This document shows, in pieces, positions 18,462 through 28,242 of a stretch of DNA of 64,000 bases. Both the position numbers and the translations under genes were made by a program. Source of the stretch: Metapseudomonas boanensis (lineage in GTDB: Bacteria; Pseudomonadota; Gammaproteobacteria; Pseudomonadales; Pseudomonadaceae); assembly GCF_018704125.1 (NCBI RefSeq), contig NZ_JAGTIS010000017.1, positions 26,046 to 90,045 on the forward strand. Reading direction: 5' to 3'. Position 1 is the first letter of the stretch, and every line of letters starts with the position of its first letter. The notes below the pieces were generated by a model. It was not told the origin of the DNA. It saw nothing but the letters and a program-made list of their open reading frames with translations, and searched no databases.

Positions 18462-19823
18462 CTAACGCGAGAAATCACGGTGTTCGGTAATGGCACGGTC
18501 CACCCAGCGGCGGGCCTGGCCAAGGTAATGTGCGGGATCGAGCAGACGGTCGAGATCAGCGGCAGACAATTGCGCGGTCACCTCGGCATTGGCACCAAGG
18601 ACCTTGCGCAGGTGCGCGCCCTCCTTCACCGCCTGTCGGCAGCACTGCTCGATCAAGTGGTGCGCGGCATCGCGGCCGATGCGCTGGGCCAGGGCGATGC
18701 TCACCGCCTCGGCCAGCACCAGACCCCGGGTCAGATCGAGATTACGGCGCATGCGCTCGGCATCCACTTCCAGTCCCGGCACTACCAGCAACGCCTGTTG
18801 CAGCGCGCCGGATACCAGGCAGCTGAGCTCAGGCAAGGTTTCCCACTCGGCATGCCAGAGGCCGAGGCTGCGCTCGTGCTCCTGCGGCATGGCGGCGAAC
18901 ATGGTGGAGACCAATCCCGGTGCACGGGTGGCGGCGCCGATCAGCACAGCCGCGCTGACCGGGTTGCGCTTATGCGGCATGGTGGACGAACCGCCCTTGC
19001 CGGGCGCGGAAGGCTCGAACACTTCGCCGGCCTCAGTCTGCATCAGCAGGCTGAGGTCACGGCCCAGCTTGCCGAGACTGCCGGCGATCAGCCCCAGCAG
19101 GCTGGCGAATTCCACCAATCGGTCACGCTGGGTATGCCACGGCTGGTCAGGGAGGTTAAGGTCGAGCTCACGGGCCAGGGCCTCGGCCACCGGCCAGGCC
19201 TGGTCGCCCAGGGCAGCCAGGCTGCCAGACGCGCCGCCGAACTGCAGGCACATCAGGCGCGGCTTGAGTTCGACCAGACGCTGGCGATGACGGGTAATGG
19301 CGCCCAACACACCGGCGAGCTTCATTCCTAGAGTCACGGGGGTGGCCTGCTGCAGCCAGGTGCGGCCAGCAAGCGGGGTTTCCGCATAGCGTTGTGCTTG
19401 CACGGCCAGGGCGTCGGCCAACTGCGCCAGATCCTGCTCGATGAGCACGATGGCAGCGCGCAGTTGTAGCACCAGACCGCTGTCCATGGCGTCCTGGCTG
19501 GTGGCGCCAAGGTGCACGAAGCGCTCGGCCTCGGCACTGCTGGCAGCAACTTGCTTACCCAGGGCCTTGACCAAGGGAATGGCGGAATTGCCGGCGCTGG
19601 TGATGGCCTGGGCCAGGGAAGCGAAGTCATAGCTATCGGCTTTGCACGCCGCCGCTATGGGCGCCACGGCTTCTGCCGGGACCAGCCCGACACTCGCCTC
19701 GGCGCGAGCCAGCGCGGCTTCGAAATCCAGCATGCCCTGCACCCGGCCATGGTCCGAAAACACCGCGCGCATGGCCGATTGGGTGAAGTAGGCATCGAAG
19801 AGTTGGTTGCTCGGGCTGTTCAA
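18462..19823 (-). CDS. pcaB: 3-carboxy-cis,cis-muconate cycloisomerase
   Basis: A 453-residue member of the fumarase/aspartase superfamily that cyclises beta-carboxymuconate to gamma-carboxymuconolactone. The superfamily signature GSSTMPHKRNP is intact. The N-terminus NQLFDAYFTQSAMRAVFSD matches PcaB. There is no ATG at the right place: a TTG at 19823 with GGAG eight bases upstream gives the family length, whereas upstream starts in the same frame would run through a REP palindrome. The gene is separated from pcaF by that palindrome and is nine bases ahead of pcaD. Confidence 0.92.
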   Translation of the reverse strand: MNSPSNQLFDAYFTQSAMRAVFSDHGRVQGMLDFEAALARAEASVGLVPAEAVAPIAAACKADSYDFASLAQAITSAGNSAIPLVKALGKQVAASSAEAERFVHLGATSQDAMDSGLVLQLRAAIVLIEQDLAQLADALAVQAQRYAETPLAGRTWLQQATPVTLGMKLAGVLGAITRHRQRLVELKPRLMCLQFGGASGSLAALGDQAWPVAEALARELDLNLPDQPWHTQRDRLVEFASLLGLIAGSLGKLGRDLSLLMQTEAGEVFEPSAPGKGGSSTMPHKRNPVSAAVLIGAATRAPGLVSTMFAAMPQEHERSLGLWHAEWETLPELSCLVSGALQQALLVVPGLEVDAERMRRNLDLTRGLVLAEAVSIALAQRIGRDAAHHLIEQCCRQAVKEGAHLRKVLGANAEVTAQLSAADLDRLLDPAHYLGQARRWVDRAITEHRDFSR

Positions 19824-19881
19824 GCCAGTGCTCCAAAATGCGGAAAGTGGGTGTGTCCGCCAATTGTAGAGGCAACCGCAC

Positions 19882-19964
19882 TTGTAGGAGCGAGGCGGAC
19901 ACCGAGTTCTTGCTCGCGAACAGGCACCCTCGCCGTTCATTCGCGAGCAAGCTAGCTCCTACAG
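19882..19964. repeat. REP-type palindromic repeat between pcaF and pcaB
   Basis: Inverted repeat whose outer arms are TGTAGGAGCGAG and its complement-like CTAGCTCCTACA. The left arm (19881-19920) is a near copy, reversed, of units at 23059-23098 and 58402-58440 that share GAGCAAGAACTCGG. Confidence 0.65.
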
Positions 19965-20000
19965 GTTCGTAGCTCCACTAGCAGGCCATAAATGACACGA

Positions 20001-21206
20001 TCACACGCGCTCGATGGCAAGAGCGAGTCCCTGACCTACGCCCACGCACATGGTCGCCAAGCCTTTCTTGCCGCCGGATTTCTCCAGCTGGTGCAAGGCA
20101 GTCTGGACCAGACGCGCGCCGCTGGCACCCAGCGGGTGGCCAAGGGCGATGGCGCCGCCATTGGGGTTGACCTTGTCGCTGTCGTCGGCGATGCCAAGTT
20201 CACGCATCACGGCCAGTCCTTGCGCGGCGAAGGCTTCGTTCAGCTCGATCACGTCGAAATCGCCGATAGCCAGGTTCAGGCGCTCCATCAGCTTGCGGAC
20301 TGCCGGCACCGGGCCGATGCCCATTACGCGCGGGGCAACGCCGGCGCTGGCCATGCCAAGCACTTTCGCACGCGGGGTCAGGCCGTGTTTCTTCACCGCT
20401 TCAGCGGAGGCCAGGATCAGCGCCACGGCGCCGTCGTTGACGCCGGAGGCGTTGCCAGCGGTGACGGTCTTGTCCGGGCCGTTGACCGGTTTCAGCTTGG
20501 CCAGGGCTTCGAGGGTGGTGTCCGGACGCAGGTGCTCGTCCTGGTCGACCACGGTCTCACCCTTCTTGCCCTTGATCACCACCGGGACGATCTCTTCGGC
20601 GAAGAAGCCTTCGGCCTGGGCGCGACCGGCGCGTTGCTGGCTGCGCACGGCAAAGGCGTCCTGGTCTTGACGACTCACCTTGTAATCATCAGCGACGTTG
20701 TCAGCAGTCTGCGGCATGGCGTCGACGCCGTATTGGGCCTTCATCAGCGGATTGATGAAACGCCAGCCGATGGTGGTGTCCTCGATCTTCTGGCTGCGAC
20801 CAAAAGCGCTGTCAGCCTTGCCCATGACGTAAGGAGCACGGGACATGGACTCCACGCCACCGGCAATCGCCAGTTCCATCTCGCCCGAGGCGATGGCACG
20901 GAACGCGGTGCCCACTGCATCCATGCCCGAGGCACAGAGTCGGTTCAGGGTCACGCCGGGCACGCTGTCCGGCAGGCCGGCCAGCAGCAGCGCCATACGG
21001 GCGACGTTGCGGTTGTCCTCGCCAGCCTGGTTGGCGCAGCCGAGGAACACTTCATCGAGCAGATTCCACTGGACCTGCGGGTTGCGTTCGACCAGTGCCT
21101 TGATCGGGACAGCAGCCAGATCGTCGGCACGTACCGGGGCCAGGGAGCCGCCGAAGCGACCGATGGGCGTGCGGATGGCGTCGCAGATGTAGACCTCGCG
21201 GCTCAT
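20001..21206 (-). CDS. pcaF: 3-oxoadipyl-CoA thiolase
   Basis: A 401-residue thiolase that cleaves beta-ketoadipyl-CoA with CoA to succinyl-CoA and acetyl-CoA, the last step of the pathway. The active-site Cys91 is in [13 protein letters not shown], the His in [15 protein letters not shown] and the second Cys in MCVGVGQG near the C-terminus. The N-terminus [20 protein letters not shown] is typical of PcaF. Its ATG overlaps the pcaJ stop by four bases. PhaD/PaaJ thiolases look similar, but the pcaIJ context settles the identity. Confidence 0.93.
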   Translation of the reverse strand: MSREVYICDAIRTPIGRFGGSLAPVRADDLAAVPIKALVERNPQVQWNLLDEVFLGCANQAGEDNRNVARMALLLAGLPDSVPGVTLNRLCASGMDAVGTAFRAIASGEMELAIAGGVESMSRAPYVMGKADSAFGRSQKIEDTTIGWRFINPLMKAQYGVDAMPQTADNVADDYKVSRQDQDAFAVRSQQRAGRAQAEGFFAEEIVPVVIKGKKGETVVDQDEHLRPDTTLEALAKLKPVNGPDKTVTAGNASGVNDGAVALILASAEAVKKHGLTPRAKVLGMASAGVAPRVMGIGPVPAVRKLMERLNLAIGDFDVIELNEAFAAQGLAVMRELGIADDSDKVNPNGGAIALGHPLGASGARLVQTALHQLEKSGGKKGLATMCVGVGQGLALAIERV

Positions 21207-21985
21207 TCCTCACCTCCTTGCTGGCCATGGGCGGCGGCAGTCCGGGCTTCCAGAGCGCGCAGCGCGGTCAGTTCCTCTTCGTTCGGCGCGACGGTCTCCT
21301 TGAGCTCGGCAGCGAAGCGGATCGGCCAGCCGGTTGCTGCAATCACCTGCTCACGGGTCACACCCGGGTGCAGCGAGGTGACGATGAATTCGTTGGTGCC
21401 GGCTTCCGGCTCCATGATGCAGAGGTCGGTGATGATGCCGACCGGCCCCTTGCCGGGCAGGCCGAGCTGCTTGCGGTGATCGCCGCCTTCGCCATGGCCG
21501 ACCGAGGTGATGAAGGCCAGCTTGTCGACGAAGGTGCGGTGCGACTGCTTGAGGATGATCAGCACTTCCTTGGCGGAGCCGGCGATCTCCGGGGCACCGC
21601 CGGCGCCGGGCAGGCGTACTTTCGGCTGATGGTAGTCGCCGATCACTGTGGTGTTGATGTTGCCGAAGCGGTCCACCTGGGCAGCACCGAGGAAGCCGAC
21701 GTCGATGCGGCCACCTTGCAGCCAGTAGCGGAAGATCTCGCCAGTCGGCACAACGGTATCGGCGGTTTCGGCCAGCTCCCCGTCACCGATGGACAGCGGC
21801 AGCACTGTTGGCTTTGCGCCGATGGGGCCAGATTCATAGATCAGCACCACGTCGGGGGACGAGGTCAGGCGCGCCAGGTTGGCAGCCTTGGACGGGAGGC
21901 CGATGCCGACGAAGCAGACGGCGCCGTTCTTCAGGCGACGGGCAGCGGCAACGGTCATCATTTCATTGGTGGTGTAGGCGCTCAT
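21203..21985 (-). CDS. pcaJ: 3-oxoadipate CoA-transferase subunit B
   Basis: A 260-residue beta subunit of the succinyl-CoA:3-oxoadipate CoA-transferase. The catalytic Glu is in [11 protein letters not shown] near residue 50. The start [18 protein letters not shown] at 21985 fits the family and overlaps the pcaI stop by one base (TGATG); the longer open frame to 22186 lies inside pcaI. Typical PcaJ is about 213-260 residues, and this is the longer form. With PcaI it activates beta-ketoadipate in the cytoplasm. Confidence 0.93.
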   Translation of the reverse strand: MSAYTTNEMMTVAAARRLKNGAVCFVGIGLPSKAANLARLTSSPDVVLIYESGPIGAKPTVLPLSIGDGELAETADTVVPTGEIFRYWLQGGRIDVGFLGAAQVDRFGNINTTVIGDYHQPKVRLPGAGGAPEIAGSAKEVLIILKQSHRTFVDKLAFITSVGHGEGGDHRKQLGLPGKGPVGIITDLCIMEPEAGTNEFIVTSLHPGVTREQVIAATGWPIRFAAELKETVAPNEEELTALRALEARTAAAHGQQGGEE

Positions 21986-22848
21986 CACTTGGCCTCCGCA
22001 ATCTTGGCTTTGGCGATTTTTTCTTGGAATTGGGCGAAATCCTTGGTGCCACGGATGTACTCGTTGATCCAGGCCGTGAAGGTTTCGCGGTCGCGGGCAA
22101 TCGGGTCCCAGGCCTGGTAGAAGCGGTTGTCGCGCTCGTAGTAGCCATGGGCATAGGACGGATGGGCGCCACCGGGAACATGGCAAACAGCGGCCAGGGC
22201 CCAGGTCGGCAGCACGCAGGCGTTCATCGGCGCGTTCAGGTCGTCGACGATTTCTTCCACGGTGACGATGCAGCGCTTGGCCGCCAGGGCCGCTTCCTTC
22301 TGTACGCCGAGGATGCCCCAGAGCAGCACGTTGCCCTTGCGATCGGCCTTCTGCGCGTGGATCACGGTCACGTCCGGGCGTACCGAAGGCACGGCAGCCA
22401 GCACTTCACCGGTGAACGGGCAGGTAACGGTCTTGATCAGCGGGTTGACCTTCGGCAGGTCGGAGCCGGCATAAGCACGCAACACGGCGAACGGCAGGCC
22501 CGACGCGCCGGCCACATAGGAGTTGGCCAGGTCGGCGTGGCTGTGCTCTTCGATCTCCAGGGCATGCGGCCACTGCTTTTCCACCGCGTCGCGCAGACGG
22601 TGCAGCGAACCGACACCGGGGTTTCCTCCCCAGGAGAACACCAGCTTCTTCGCACAGCCAGCACCAATCAGCAGGTCATAGACCAGGTCGGGGGTCATGC
22701 GCACCAGGGTCAGGTCTTTCTTGCCCTGACGAATGATTTCGTGGGAAGCGGCAGTAGGAATCAGGTGGGTGAAACCTTCGAGGGCAACGGTGTCGCCGTC
22801 GTTGATGAAGCGTTCGACCGCTTCGCGAAGAGAGAGGAGTTCAGCCAT
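21985..22848 (-). CDS. pcaI: 3-oxoadipate CoA-transferase subunit A
   Basis: A 287-residue alpha subunit of the 3-oxoadipate CoA-transferase. Family features are LREAVERFINDGDTVALEGF at the start, RMTPDLVYDLLIGAG near residue 50 and VFSWGGNPGVGSLHRLRDA after it. It is the first gene of the pcaIJFBDC run. A candidate PcaR operator with GATAATCG and TATCGAAC elements lies about 80-110 bases upstream, at 22926-22962, which fits PcaR-dependent induction by beta-ketoadipate. Confidence 0.93.
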   Translation of the reverse strand: MAELLSLREAVERFINDGDTVALEGFTHLIPTAASHEIIRQGKKDLTLVRMTPDLVYDLLIGAGCAKKLVFSWGGNPGVGSLHRLRDAVEKQWPHALEIEEHSHADLANSYVAGASGLPFAVLRAYAGSDLPKVNPLIKTVTCPFTGEVLAAVPSVRPDVTVIHAQKADRKGNVLLWGILGVQKEAALAAKRCIVTVEEIVDDLNAPMNACVLPTWALAAVCHVPGGAHPSYAHGYYERDNRFYQAWDPIARDRETFTAWINEYIRGTKDFAQFQEKIAKAKIAEAK

Positions 22849-22925
22849 GGTCGATCTCGTGTTGTTATCCAGGGCGATGGAGCGCCGGGTGATGAAAAAG
22901 TAACCTCCCCTCGCCCCTCAAACAA

Positions 22926-22962
22926 TCCGATAATCGACTATCTGTTCGTTTATCGAACGAAT
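22926..22962 (-). promoter_or_regulatory. Candidate PcaR operator / promoter of pcaIJFBDC
   Basis: CCGATAATCG at 22927-22936 is followed by the palindrome TTCGTTTATCGAACGAA at about 22945-22961. The same GATAATCG and TCGAAC elements form a perfect palindrome in front of pcaR. PcaR is known to bind GTTCGATAATCGCAC-like sequences at the pcaIJ promoter of P. putida. The site lies 78-114 bases upstream of the pcaI start. Confidence 0.65.
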
Positions 22963-23012
22963 GTGTGCGTTGCTACCGACTATCCCTTTCGTGCGCTGGT
23001 ACAGCTTTTCCT

Positions 23013-23162
23013 GTGGGGGCGAACTCATTGGCCCTGTCGGCGTTAGCTAATGAGCCCGTTCGCGAGCAAGAACTCGGCGTCCCCCTCGCTCCTGCAGGGC
23101 TCTCAGCCCGACCCTCGATGGCTAGCAACAGCTAACGCCGACAGAGCAACTCATTCGCCCCA
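23013..23162. repeat. Large inverted-repeat element with embedded REP unit
   Basis: CTGTCGGCGTTAGCT at 23034-23048 and AGCTAACGCCGACAG at 23130-23144 are perfect complements, and the similarity extends outward through GGGGCGAA at both ends. A REP unit (23059-23098) lies between the arms. The element fills the gap between the pcaI promoter and the 3' end of the porin gene. No ORF is inside. Confidence 0.6.
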
Positions 23163-23168
23163 CATTCC

Positions 23169-24434
23169 TCAGAACAGCGTCCAGGTGTAGCTGAGGATCA
23201 GCCGGTTCTCGTCGATGTCGGTGCGGTAATTGGAACGGGCAGTGACGTTGCGCACGCGAACTCCAAGGCCTTTGAGCGTGCCGCTCTGGAAGGCGTAGCT
23301 GATGTCGAGGTCGCGTTCCCAGTCCTTGCCTTCGTAGCCCAGCCCCGTGTCGACATTGTCTCCGGTGATGTAGCGCGTACTGGCCACCAGGCCAGGCACG
23401 CCAAGGGCGGCGAAGTCGTAGTCGTAGCGAGCCTGCCAGGAGCGTTCGTCGGCCGAGGCGAACTCGTAAGTCGGCACCTCATTACCCAGGGGGCTGACGT
23501 TGGCGAACACGCGCGGGAAGGCACTGTCCCCGTACATCGCCTGGTAGCCGATGAAGAAGGTGTGGCCGCCACGCTTGGCCGACAGCAGCGAGAAGAACGC
23601 CTGGTTGTCGATGGCGCCGATCAGATGCTTGCCGTCTTCGCTAGCGTCGTAATAGCCAACGTTGGCGCCGAACACCCAATCCCCCATTGGCTCGCTGTGC
23701 TTGAGGCCGAAGAAGCGTTGGTCGTAGAGGTCTTCCAGCTGCGCATACCAGGCGCTCAAGGTGGTGCGGTTAGCGTTGAAGGCGTAGTCGGCGCCGGCGT
23801 AGTTGAAGGCATCGCTCGACGCCTGGCGTTGGGGCTTGTGGCCGAGCATGGCCTGCATCTTGTCATCCCCGGCTTCGTTGCGCAGGCTTGTGGAGGTCAG
23901 ATGGCCGCCCTGCAAGGTCAGCCCCGCGATCTCATTGGAGACGACGCTGGCTCCCTGATAGGTCGGCGGCAGTAGGCGAATATCGCTAAATACCAATACC
24001 GGCAGGTTCGGCTGCAGCTCGCCGACCTTCAGCTCGGTTTTCGACAGTCGGGTCTTCAGCGCCACGCCCAGGCGGCTGTATTCGTCGGCTGCTTCGCCAT
24101 CCTGCTGAACCGGAAGCAGCCCGGTGTTGACCCGCCCTCTCCCGCTGTCCAACTTGATGCCGAGCTGGCCGATGGCGTCCAGACCGAAGCCGACCGACCC
24201 TGGCGTGTAGCCGGACTTGAAGTTGAGGATGAAGCCCTGGGCCCACTCTTCGGCCTTTGACTGCTCGGGCCCGCGGATATCCGAGTAATCGCGGCTGAAG
24301 TAGTAGTTTCGGGCTTGCAGGGTGGCGGTCGAGTCAGCGATGAAACCCGATTCAGCGGCCTGGGAAAGCGCGGGGAAACCAGCGGACACGCCGGCGGACA
24401 GCACTGCACACAGCTTGCTTGCGTTGTTTTTCAT
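23169..24434 (-). CDS. OprD-family porin, BenF-like
   Basis: A 421-residue outer membrane porin of the OprD family. The signal peptide ends after SQA (about residue 26), followed by [33 protein letters not shown] and the C-terminal strand [12 protein letters not shown] with a terminal Phe. Its place directly downstream of benE and benK indicates uptake of benzoate, as for P. putida BenF, but OpdK-type porins for vanillate and other aromatics look the same at this resolution. It is on the same strand as ben genes with a 148-base gap after benE. It shares many segments with the porin at 6550. Confidence 0.85.
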   Translation of the reverse strand: MKNNASKLCAVLSAGVSAGFPALSQAAESGFIADSTATLQARNYYFSRDYSDIRGPEQSKAEEWAQGFILNFKSGYTPGSVGFGLDAIGQLGIKLDSGRGRVNTGLLPVQQDGEAADEYSRLGVALKTRLSKTELKVGELQPNLPVLVFSDIRLLPPTYQGASVVSNEIAGLTLQGGHLTSTSLRNEAGDDKMQAMLGHKPQRQASSDAFNYAGADYAFNANRTTLSAWYAQLEDLYDQRFFGLKHSEPMGDWVFGANVGYYDASEDGKHLIGAIDNQAFFSLLSAKRGGHTFFIGYQAMYGDSAFPRVFANVSPLGNEVPTYEFASADERSWQARYDYDFAALGVPGLVASTRYITGDNVDTGLGYEGKDWERDLDISYAFQSGTLKGLGVRVRNVTARSNYRTDIDENRLILSYTWTLF

Positions 24435-24582
24435 GTCACCACTCTTGTTTTTATAGGGACGAAACTCCCCCTACCCTGGAAACGGTTTGTTGAACCGGGC
24501 CCTGGGGCATGCACGCAAGGGGGAAAAGACTGGCGCGGGATGCGGACAGCTCCCGCAGGGATCCCGCACCGGGTGCAGCGAA

Positions 24583-25797
24583 CTAGCGGTCGGCCTCCAG
24601 AGCCTCCGTGTCATCGGGTATCGTTCTGGGCGCTGTTCGCGCGGTGAGCAGCAGGTGCGCGGCCAAGCCGAAGATCAGCCCCCAGAACGCCGCCGACAGC
24701 CCCAGGAAGGACATGCCGGAGGCCGTCACCAGGAAGGTGATCAGCGCCGCCTCCCGGTCATCGGGTGCAGCCATCGAGCCAGCCAGCGCTCCCGCAATCG
24801 CGGCGAACAGGGCCAGGCCCGCCAGAGCCGCAATCAGCTCCTTGGGAAAGGCGCTGAAGATCGACACCAGCGTGGCACCGAAGATACCCAGCACCAGGTA
24901 GAACACTCCGCCGGCCACACCGGCGATGTAGCGCTTGCCTTTATCTTCGTGCGCTTCGCGGCTGGTGCAGATGGCGGCAGTGATGGCTGCCAGGGTCAGG
25001 CCGTGGCAACCAAACGGAGCCAACAGGAGACTGCCCAGACCGCTGGCAGAAATGATCGGGCTGGCCGGCGTTGCATAACCGTGGTTCCGAAGTACTGCAA
25101 CACCCGGCACGAACTGCCCGGTCAGCGCCACCATCACCAGCGGCAGGGCGATGTTGAGCAGCCCGTGCCAGCTGAACTCCGGCGCGATCCACGTGGGAGT
25201 GGCCAGGCCGATCACCAGCGCCGAGCGATTCAACTCCCCGGAGCTGGCGGCGATAACGCAACCCACCACCAGCACCGCCATCACCGCATAACGCGGCGCC
25301 AGCCGGCGGAACAGCAGGTAGGTCACGAACATGGCCAGCACCATGACCGGCTTGTCCTTCAGCGAAACGAACAGCCGTGTACCGAAGCTGAACAGGATGC
25401 CCGCCAGCATGGCCGCCGAAATGGCGGTCGGCAGCTTGCCGACGATACGGTCGAATGCACCGGACAGCCCCACCAGCAGAATGATGCCGTTGGCGAGGAT
25501 GTAGGCGCCTACCGCTTCGTTCAGGCTGATACCCGGCAGCATCGACACCAGCAAGGCGGAGCCCGGCGCTGACCAAGCGATCACCACAGGGACCTTGAAG
25601 CGCAGGCTCAGGACGATACCCAGCACACCGCTGCCGATGGAAATCGCCCACACCCAGGAGGACAGTGCCTCAGTCGACATCCCGGCACTCTTGGCCGCCT
25701 GAAAGACGATCACCAGCGGCCCGGCATAGGAAATCAGCGTGGCGATGAAACCAGCCACCCACGCCGACAACGAAAGGTCCTTCATCAAACTGCGCAT
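24583..25797 (-). CDS. benE: Benzoate/H+ symporter BenE
   Basis: A 404-residue inner membrane protein with about 12 hydrophobic segments, of the BenE family. Family features are ISYAGPLVIVFQAAKSAG in the first helix, NGIILLVGLSGAFDRIVGKLP in the middle and FGCHGLTLAAITAAICTSREAHEDKGKRY near residue 260, the last being diagnostic. It would bring benzoate into the cell by proton symport. The ATG at 25797 has GGAGG six bases upstream. It is 42 bases behind benK in the same direction, so the two transporters are co-transcribed. Confidence 0.93.
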   Translation of the reverse strand: MRSLMKDLSLSAWVAGFIATLISYAGPLVIVFQAAKSAGMSTEALSSWVWAISIGSGVLGIVLSLRFKVPVVIAWSAPGSALLVSMLPGISLNEAVGAYILANGIILLVGLSGAFDRIVGKLPTAISAAMLAGILFSFGTRLFVSLKDKPVMVLAMFVTYLLFRRLAPRYAVMAVLVVGCVIAASSGELNRSALVIGLATPTWIAPEFSWHGLLNIALPLVMVALTGQFVPGVAVLRNHGYATPASPIISASGLGSLLLAPFGCHGLTLAAITAAICTSREAHEDKGKRYIAGVAGGVFYLVLGIFGATLVSIFSAFPKELIAALAGLALFAAIAGALAGSMAAPDDREAALITFLVTASGMSFLGLSAAFWGLIFGLAAHLLLTARTAPRTIPDDTEALEADR

Positions 25798-25839
25798 GCT
25801 TCCTCCAAGGCCCTGGCGTTCTTCAGGTACAGCGCTGGG

Positions 25840-27177
25840 TCAACCCTGCGCATCAGCCGCTGTGGCCAGCGGAGCCTGTTGTAGCTGGCGATGGTAAACC
25901 AAGCACATGGCCACGGCTGCAATGGCACCCGGAATTGCGAAGGCCATGAAGTTCAGTTGCAGCGGCAGGTTGATACCGAGCAGCGCGCCCCCCAGCAGCG
26001 GGCCGACGATTGCGCCATTACGGCCGATACCCGAAGCCCAACCGAGACCGGTGGAACGGAACGCCAGCCCATAGAACTGCGCGGCGGTGGCATACAGCAG
26101 GATCTGAGTGCCGATGGTGGTGGCGCCGGCAATACCGATCAGCAGGTAGAGCACCGGCGTCGGGCTCTTGAAGCCCAGCAGGCTGATGGATACCGCGGCA
26201 ACAATGAAGAAGCCAGCCACGACCTTCGGCAGATTGAAGCGATCGCCAAGAAATCCGCCGGCAATGGCGCCGAACATCCCGCCGAAATTGAGTGCCAGCA
26301 GGAACGACAGGCTTGAACCCAAGCTGTAGCCCGCGTTGGCCATCAGCTTCGGCAGCCAGGAGCTCAGTGCGTAGACCATCAGCAGACAGCAGAAAAACGC
26401 GACCCAGATCATCAGGGTTTGCAGCGCGCGTCCTTCGCGGAACAGTTCCAGTACCGGCGCACCCTGGGTTTTCACCTCGGTGAGTTCCAAGCGGTCGTCA
26501 TCATGCAATTCACGCTGCGGGTCGACCCGCTTGAGGATTGCGCGAGCCTGCTCCACGCGGCCCTGGCGCAGCAGGAAACCCACAGACTCAGGCAGGAAGT
26601 ACAGGACCAGCGGCAGGAGCAGCAACGGCAGCAAGGCGGCGAAAAACATGGCTTCCCAGCCAAAGCGCGGCAACATGTAGATGCCGACGCCCGCCGACAG
26701 CATGCCGCCCAGCGAGTAGCCGCTGAACATGATGGCAACCAAGGTGCTGCGCAGCTTTTTCGGTGCGTACTCATTCATCAGCGCCACCACATTGGGCATC
26801 AGCCCACCGATGCCCAGGCCCGCCATGAAGCGGCAGATACCGAACTCTGTGGGGTTGCTGGTGAAACCGTTGAGCACCGTAAATCCACTGAACAGCACGA
26901 AGCAGATGGCGATGCCCTTCTTACGGCCGATCTTGTCGGCGAGCGAGCCGAAGACCAGGGCGCCGAACATCATGCCAAACAGCGCGTAGCTGCCAAGCGC
27001 CCCCGCCTCCAGCGGAGACAGGCCCCACTCTTTCATCAGGACGGGCAGGACCACGCCATAGATGAACAAGTCATAGCCGTCGAAGATGAGCAGGAGCGCA
27101 CACCAGCACATCACCATCCAGTGAAAGCCGGTAAAGCGCGCGTTATCGATGATCTCGTGTACGTCGATTTTTCGCAT
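25840..27177 (-). CDS. benK: Benzoate MFS transporter BenK
   Basis: A 445-residue MFS permease of the aromatic acid:H+ symporter family (AAHS). Landmarks are LLIFDGYDLFIYGVVLPVL in helix 1 with the DGYD motif needed in this family, ALVFGSLADKIGRKKG between helices 2 and 3, and a repeat of the loop (FLGDRFNLPK) in the second half. The ATG at 27177 begins MRKIDVHEIIDNARF, the usual start; the frame open to 27312 enters a REP palindrome. It lies between benD and benE, so benzoate is the expected substrate; PcaK and VanK are close relatives. Confidence 0.9.
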   Translation of the reverse strand: MRKIDVHEIIDNARFTGFHWMVMCWCALLLIFDGYDLFIYGVVLPVLMKEWGLSPLEAGALGSYALFGMMFGALVFGSLADKIGRKKGIAICFVLFSGFTVLNGFTSNPTEFGICRFMAGLGIGGLMPNVVALMNEYAPKKLRSTLVAIMFSGYSLGGMLSAGVGIYMLPRFGWEAMFFAALLPLLLLPLVLYFLPESVGFLLRQGRVEQARAILKRVDPQRELHDDDRLELTEVKTQGAPVLELFREGRALQTLMIWVAFFCCLLMVYALSSWLPKLMANAGYSLGSSLSFLLALNFGGMFGAIAGGFLGDRFNLPKVVAGFFIVAAVSISLLGFKSPTPVLYLLIGIAGATTIGTQILLYATAAQFYGLAFRSTGLGWASGIGRNGAIVGPLLGGALLGINLPLQLNFMAFAIPGAIAAVAMCLVYHRQLQQAPLATAADAQG

Positions 27178-27249
27178 GGCATCTGTCTCTTGTTTTTGTT
27201 GTGTAGAAACCGCTGGGATGGGCGCGTGACGGTGCCCATTTGTGAGCCT

Positions 27250-27322
27250 GTACGATGGGCTGAGCGGAGCGATACCCATCACATCGGAATCGATGGGTAT
27301 CGCGTTGCTCAACCCATCCTAC
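27250..27322. repeat. Palindromic repeat (GATGGGT type) between benD and benK
   Basis: Two 31-base arms, 27250-27280 and 27292-27322, are inverted copies containing GATGGG, GCGATACCCATC and its complement. The same family, with GCGAAACCCATC, occurs at 63657-63728. A stem-loop here could lower expression of benK relative to benABCD. Confidence 0.65.
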
Positions 27323-27332
27323 GAGGGAGCAT

Positions 27333-28109
27333 TCAGCCCAGGTCACCTCCGCCTACAGGTAGGGTTACACCGGTGATGTAGGACGCTTCGTCCGAGGCCA
27401 GGAAGAGGATCGCGCCGACTTGTTCGTCGATGGTGCCGTAGCGTTTCATCAGGCTGCTGTCGATCGTCTGGTCGACGATCTGCTGATACCAACCCTTCTC
27501 CTGTGCGCTTTGCTCGGCGGAATTGCGCGGGATGCGACGCGGTGGCGCTTCGGTGCCGCCAGGCGCAGTTGCGTTGACGCGAATGCCGCGCTCGGCGTTC
27601 TCGAACGCCAGGCAGGCAGTCAGCGCATTCACTCCGCCCTTCGCTGCGCCATAAGGCACGCGGTTGACCCCGCGAGTGGCGATGGACGAGACATTGACGA
27701 TTGCGCCTGCACCCTGTTCCAACATGTAGGGCAGCACCGCGTGGCAGCACCAGAGCGTGGGGAACAGCGAGCGACGCACTTCGGCCTCGATCTCGTGTTC
27801 CTGATAGTGCTCATAGGGCTTGGCCCAGATGGTGCCGCCGACATTGTTGATGAGGATGTCCAGGCGGCCGAAGCGCTCCGCTGCGGCGGCAGCCACACGA
27901 TGGCACTCGACGAACTGTTCGAGGTCGGCGGTCAGGGCCAGCAGCTGGGCATTGGAACCCAGTTGGTCGGCCAGCTCGAAGACCAGCTCGGAGCGGTCCA
28001 CGGCTATGACCCGCGCGCCCTCCTCCGCCAGCCGCTCGGCGACACGGCGGCCGATGCCTTGGGCAGCGCCGGTGACCAGCGCGACTTTGTTCTGGAATCT
28101 CTTGCTCAT
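27333..28109 (-). CDS. benD: Dihydroxycyclohexadiene carboxylate dehydrogenase BenD
   Basis: A 258-residue short-chain dehydrogenase that oxidises and decarboxylates benzoate cis-diol (1,6-dihydroxycyclohexa-2,4-diene-1-carboxylate) to catechol with NAD+. The cofactor motif VTGAAQGIGRRVAERL is at residues 13-28, NNVGGT near residue 90, the catalytic Ser in NVSSIATRGVNR and the YxxxK motif in YGAAKGG. It follows benC, with a REP palindrome in the 133-base gap. The family is large, but the ben context makes this assignment secure. Confidence 0.92.
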   Translation of the reverse strand: MSKRFQNKVALVTGAAQGIGRRVAERLAEEGARVIAVDRSELVFELADQLGSNAQLLALTADLEQFVECHRVAAAAAERFGRLDILINNVGGTIWAKPYEHYQEHEIEAEVRRSLFPTLWCCHAVLPYMLEQGAGAIVNVSSIATRGVNRVPYGAAKGGVNALTACLAFENAERGIRVNATAPGGTEAPPRRIPRNSAEQSAQEKGWYQQIVDQTIDSSLMKRYGTIDEQVGAILFLASDEASYITGVTLPVGGGDLG

Positions 28110-28150
28110 GGCAGCCTCTTGAAAATGGCTCGTAACCTATACGGTGCCGG

Positions 28151-28214
28151 TAAGAGCGAGCTTGCTCGCGAATAGCTCCGCGCGAGGCGGTTCGCGAGCA
28201 AGCTCGCTCCTATA
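28151..28214. repeat. REP palindrome between benC and benD
   Basis: AGAGCGAGCTTGCTCGCGAA at 28153-28172 pairs almost perfectly with TTCGCGAGCAAGCTCGCTCC at 28191-28210, the clearest REP hairpin of the window. It lies between benC and benD in the ben transcript. Confidence 0.75.
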
Positions 28215-28242
28215 AGACGTGCGTTAGATCGAGGGCATTCGC

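Noticed and set aside
17727..19331. 534-residue plus-strand frame opposite pcaD and pcaB
   Set aside because: It is antisense to two genes with intact catalytic motifs, has His/Gln/Arg-rich composition and spans two genes, so it is a shadow.
23013..23162. Inverted repeat read as an attachment site or insertion sequence end
   Set aside because: There is no transposase or integrase ORF and the inner part is a REP unit; a non-coding repeat element is a simpler reading.
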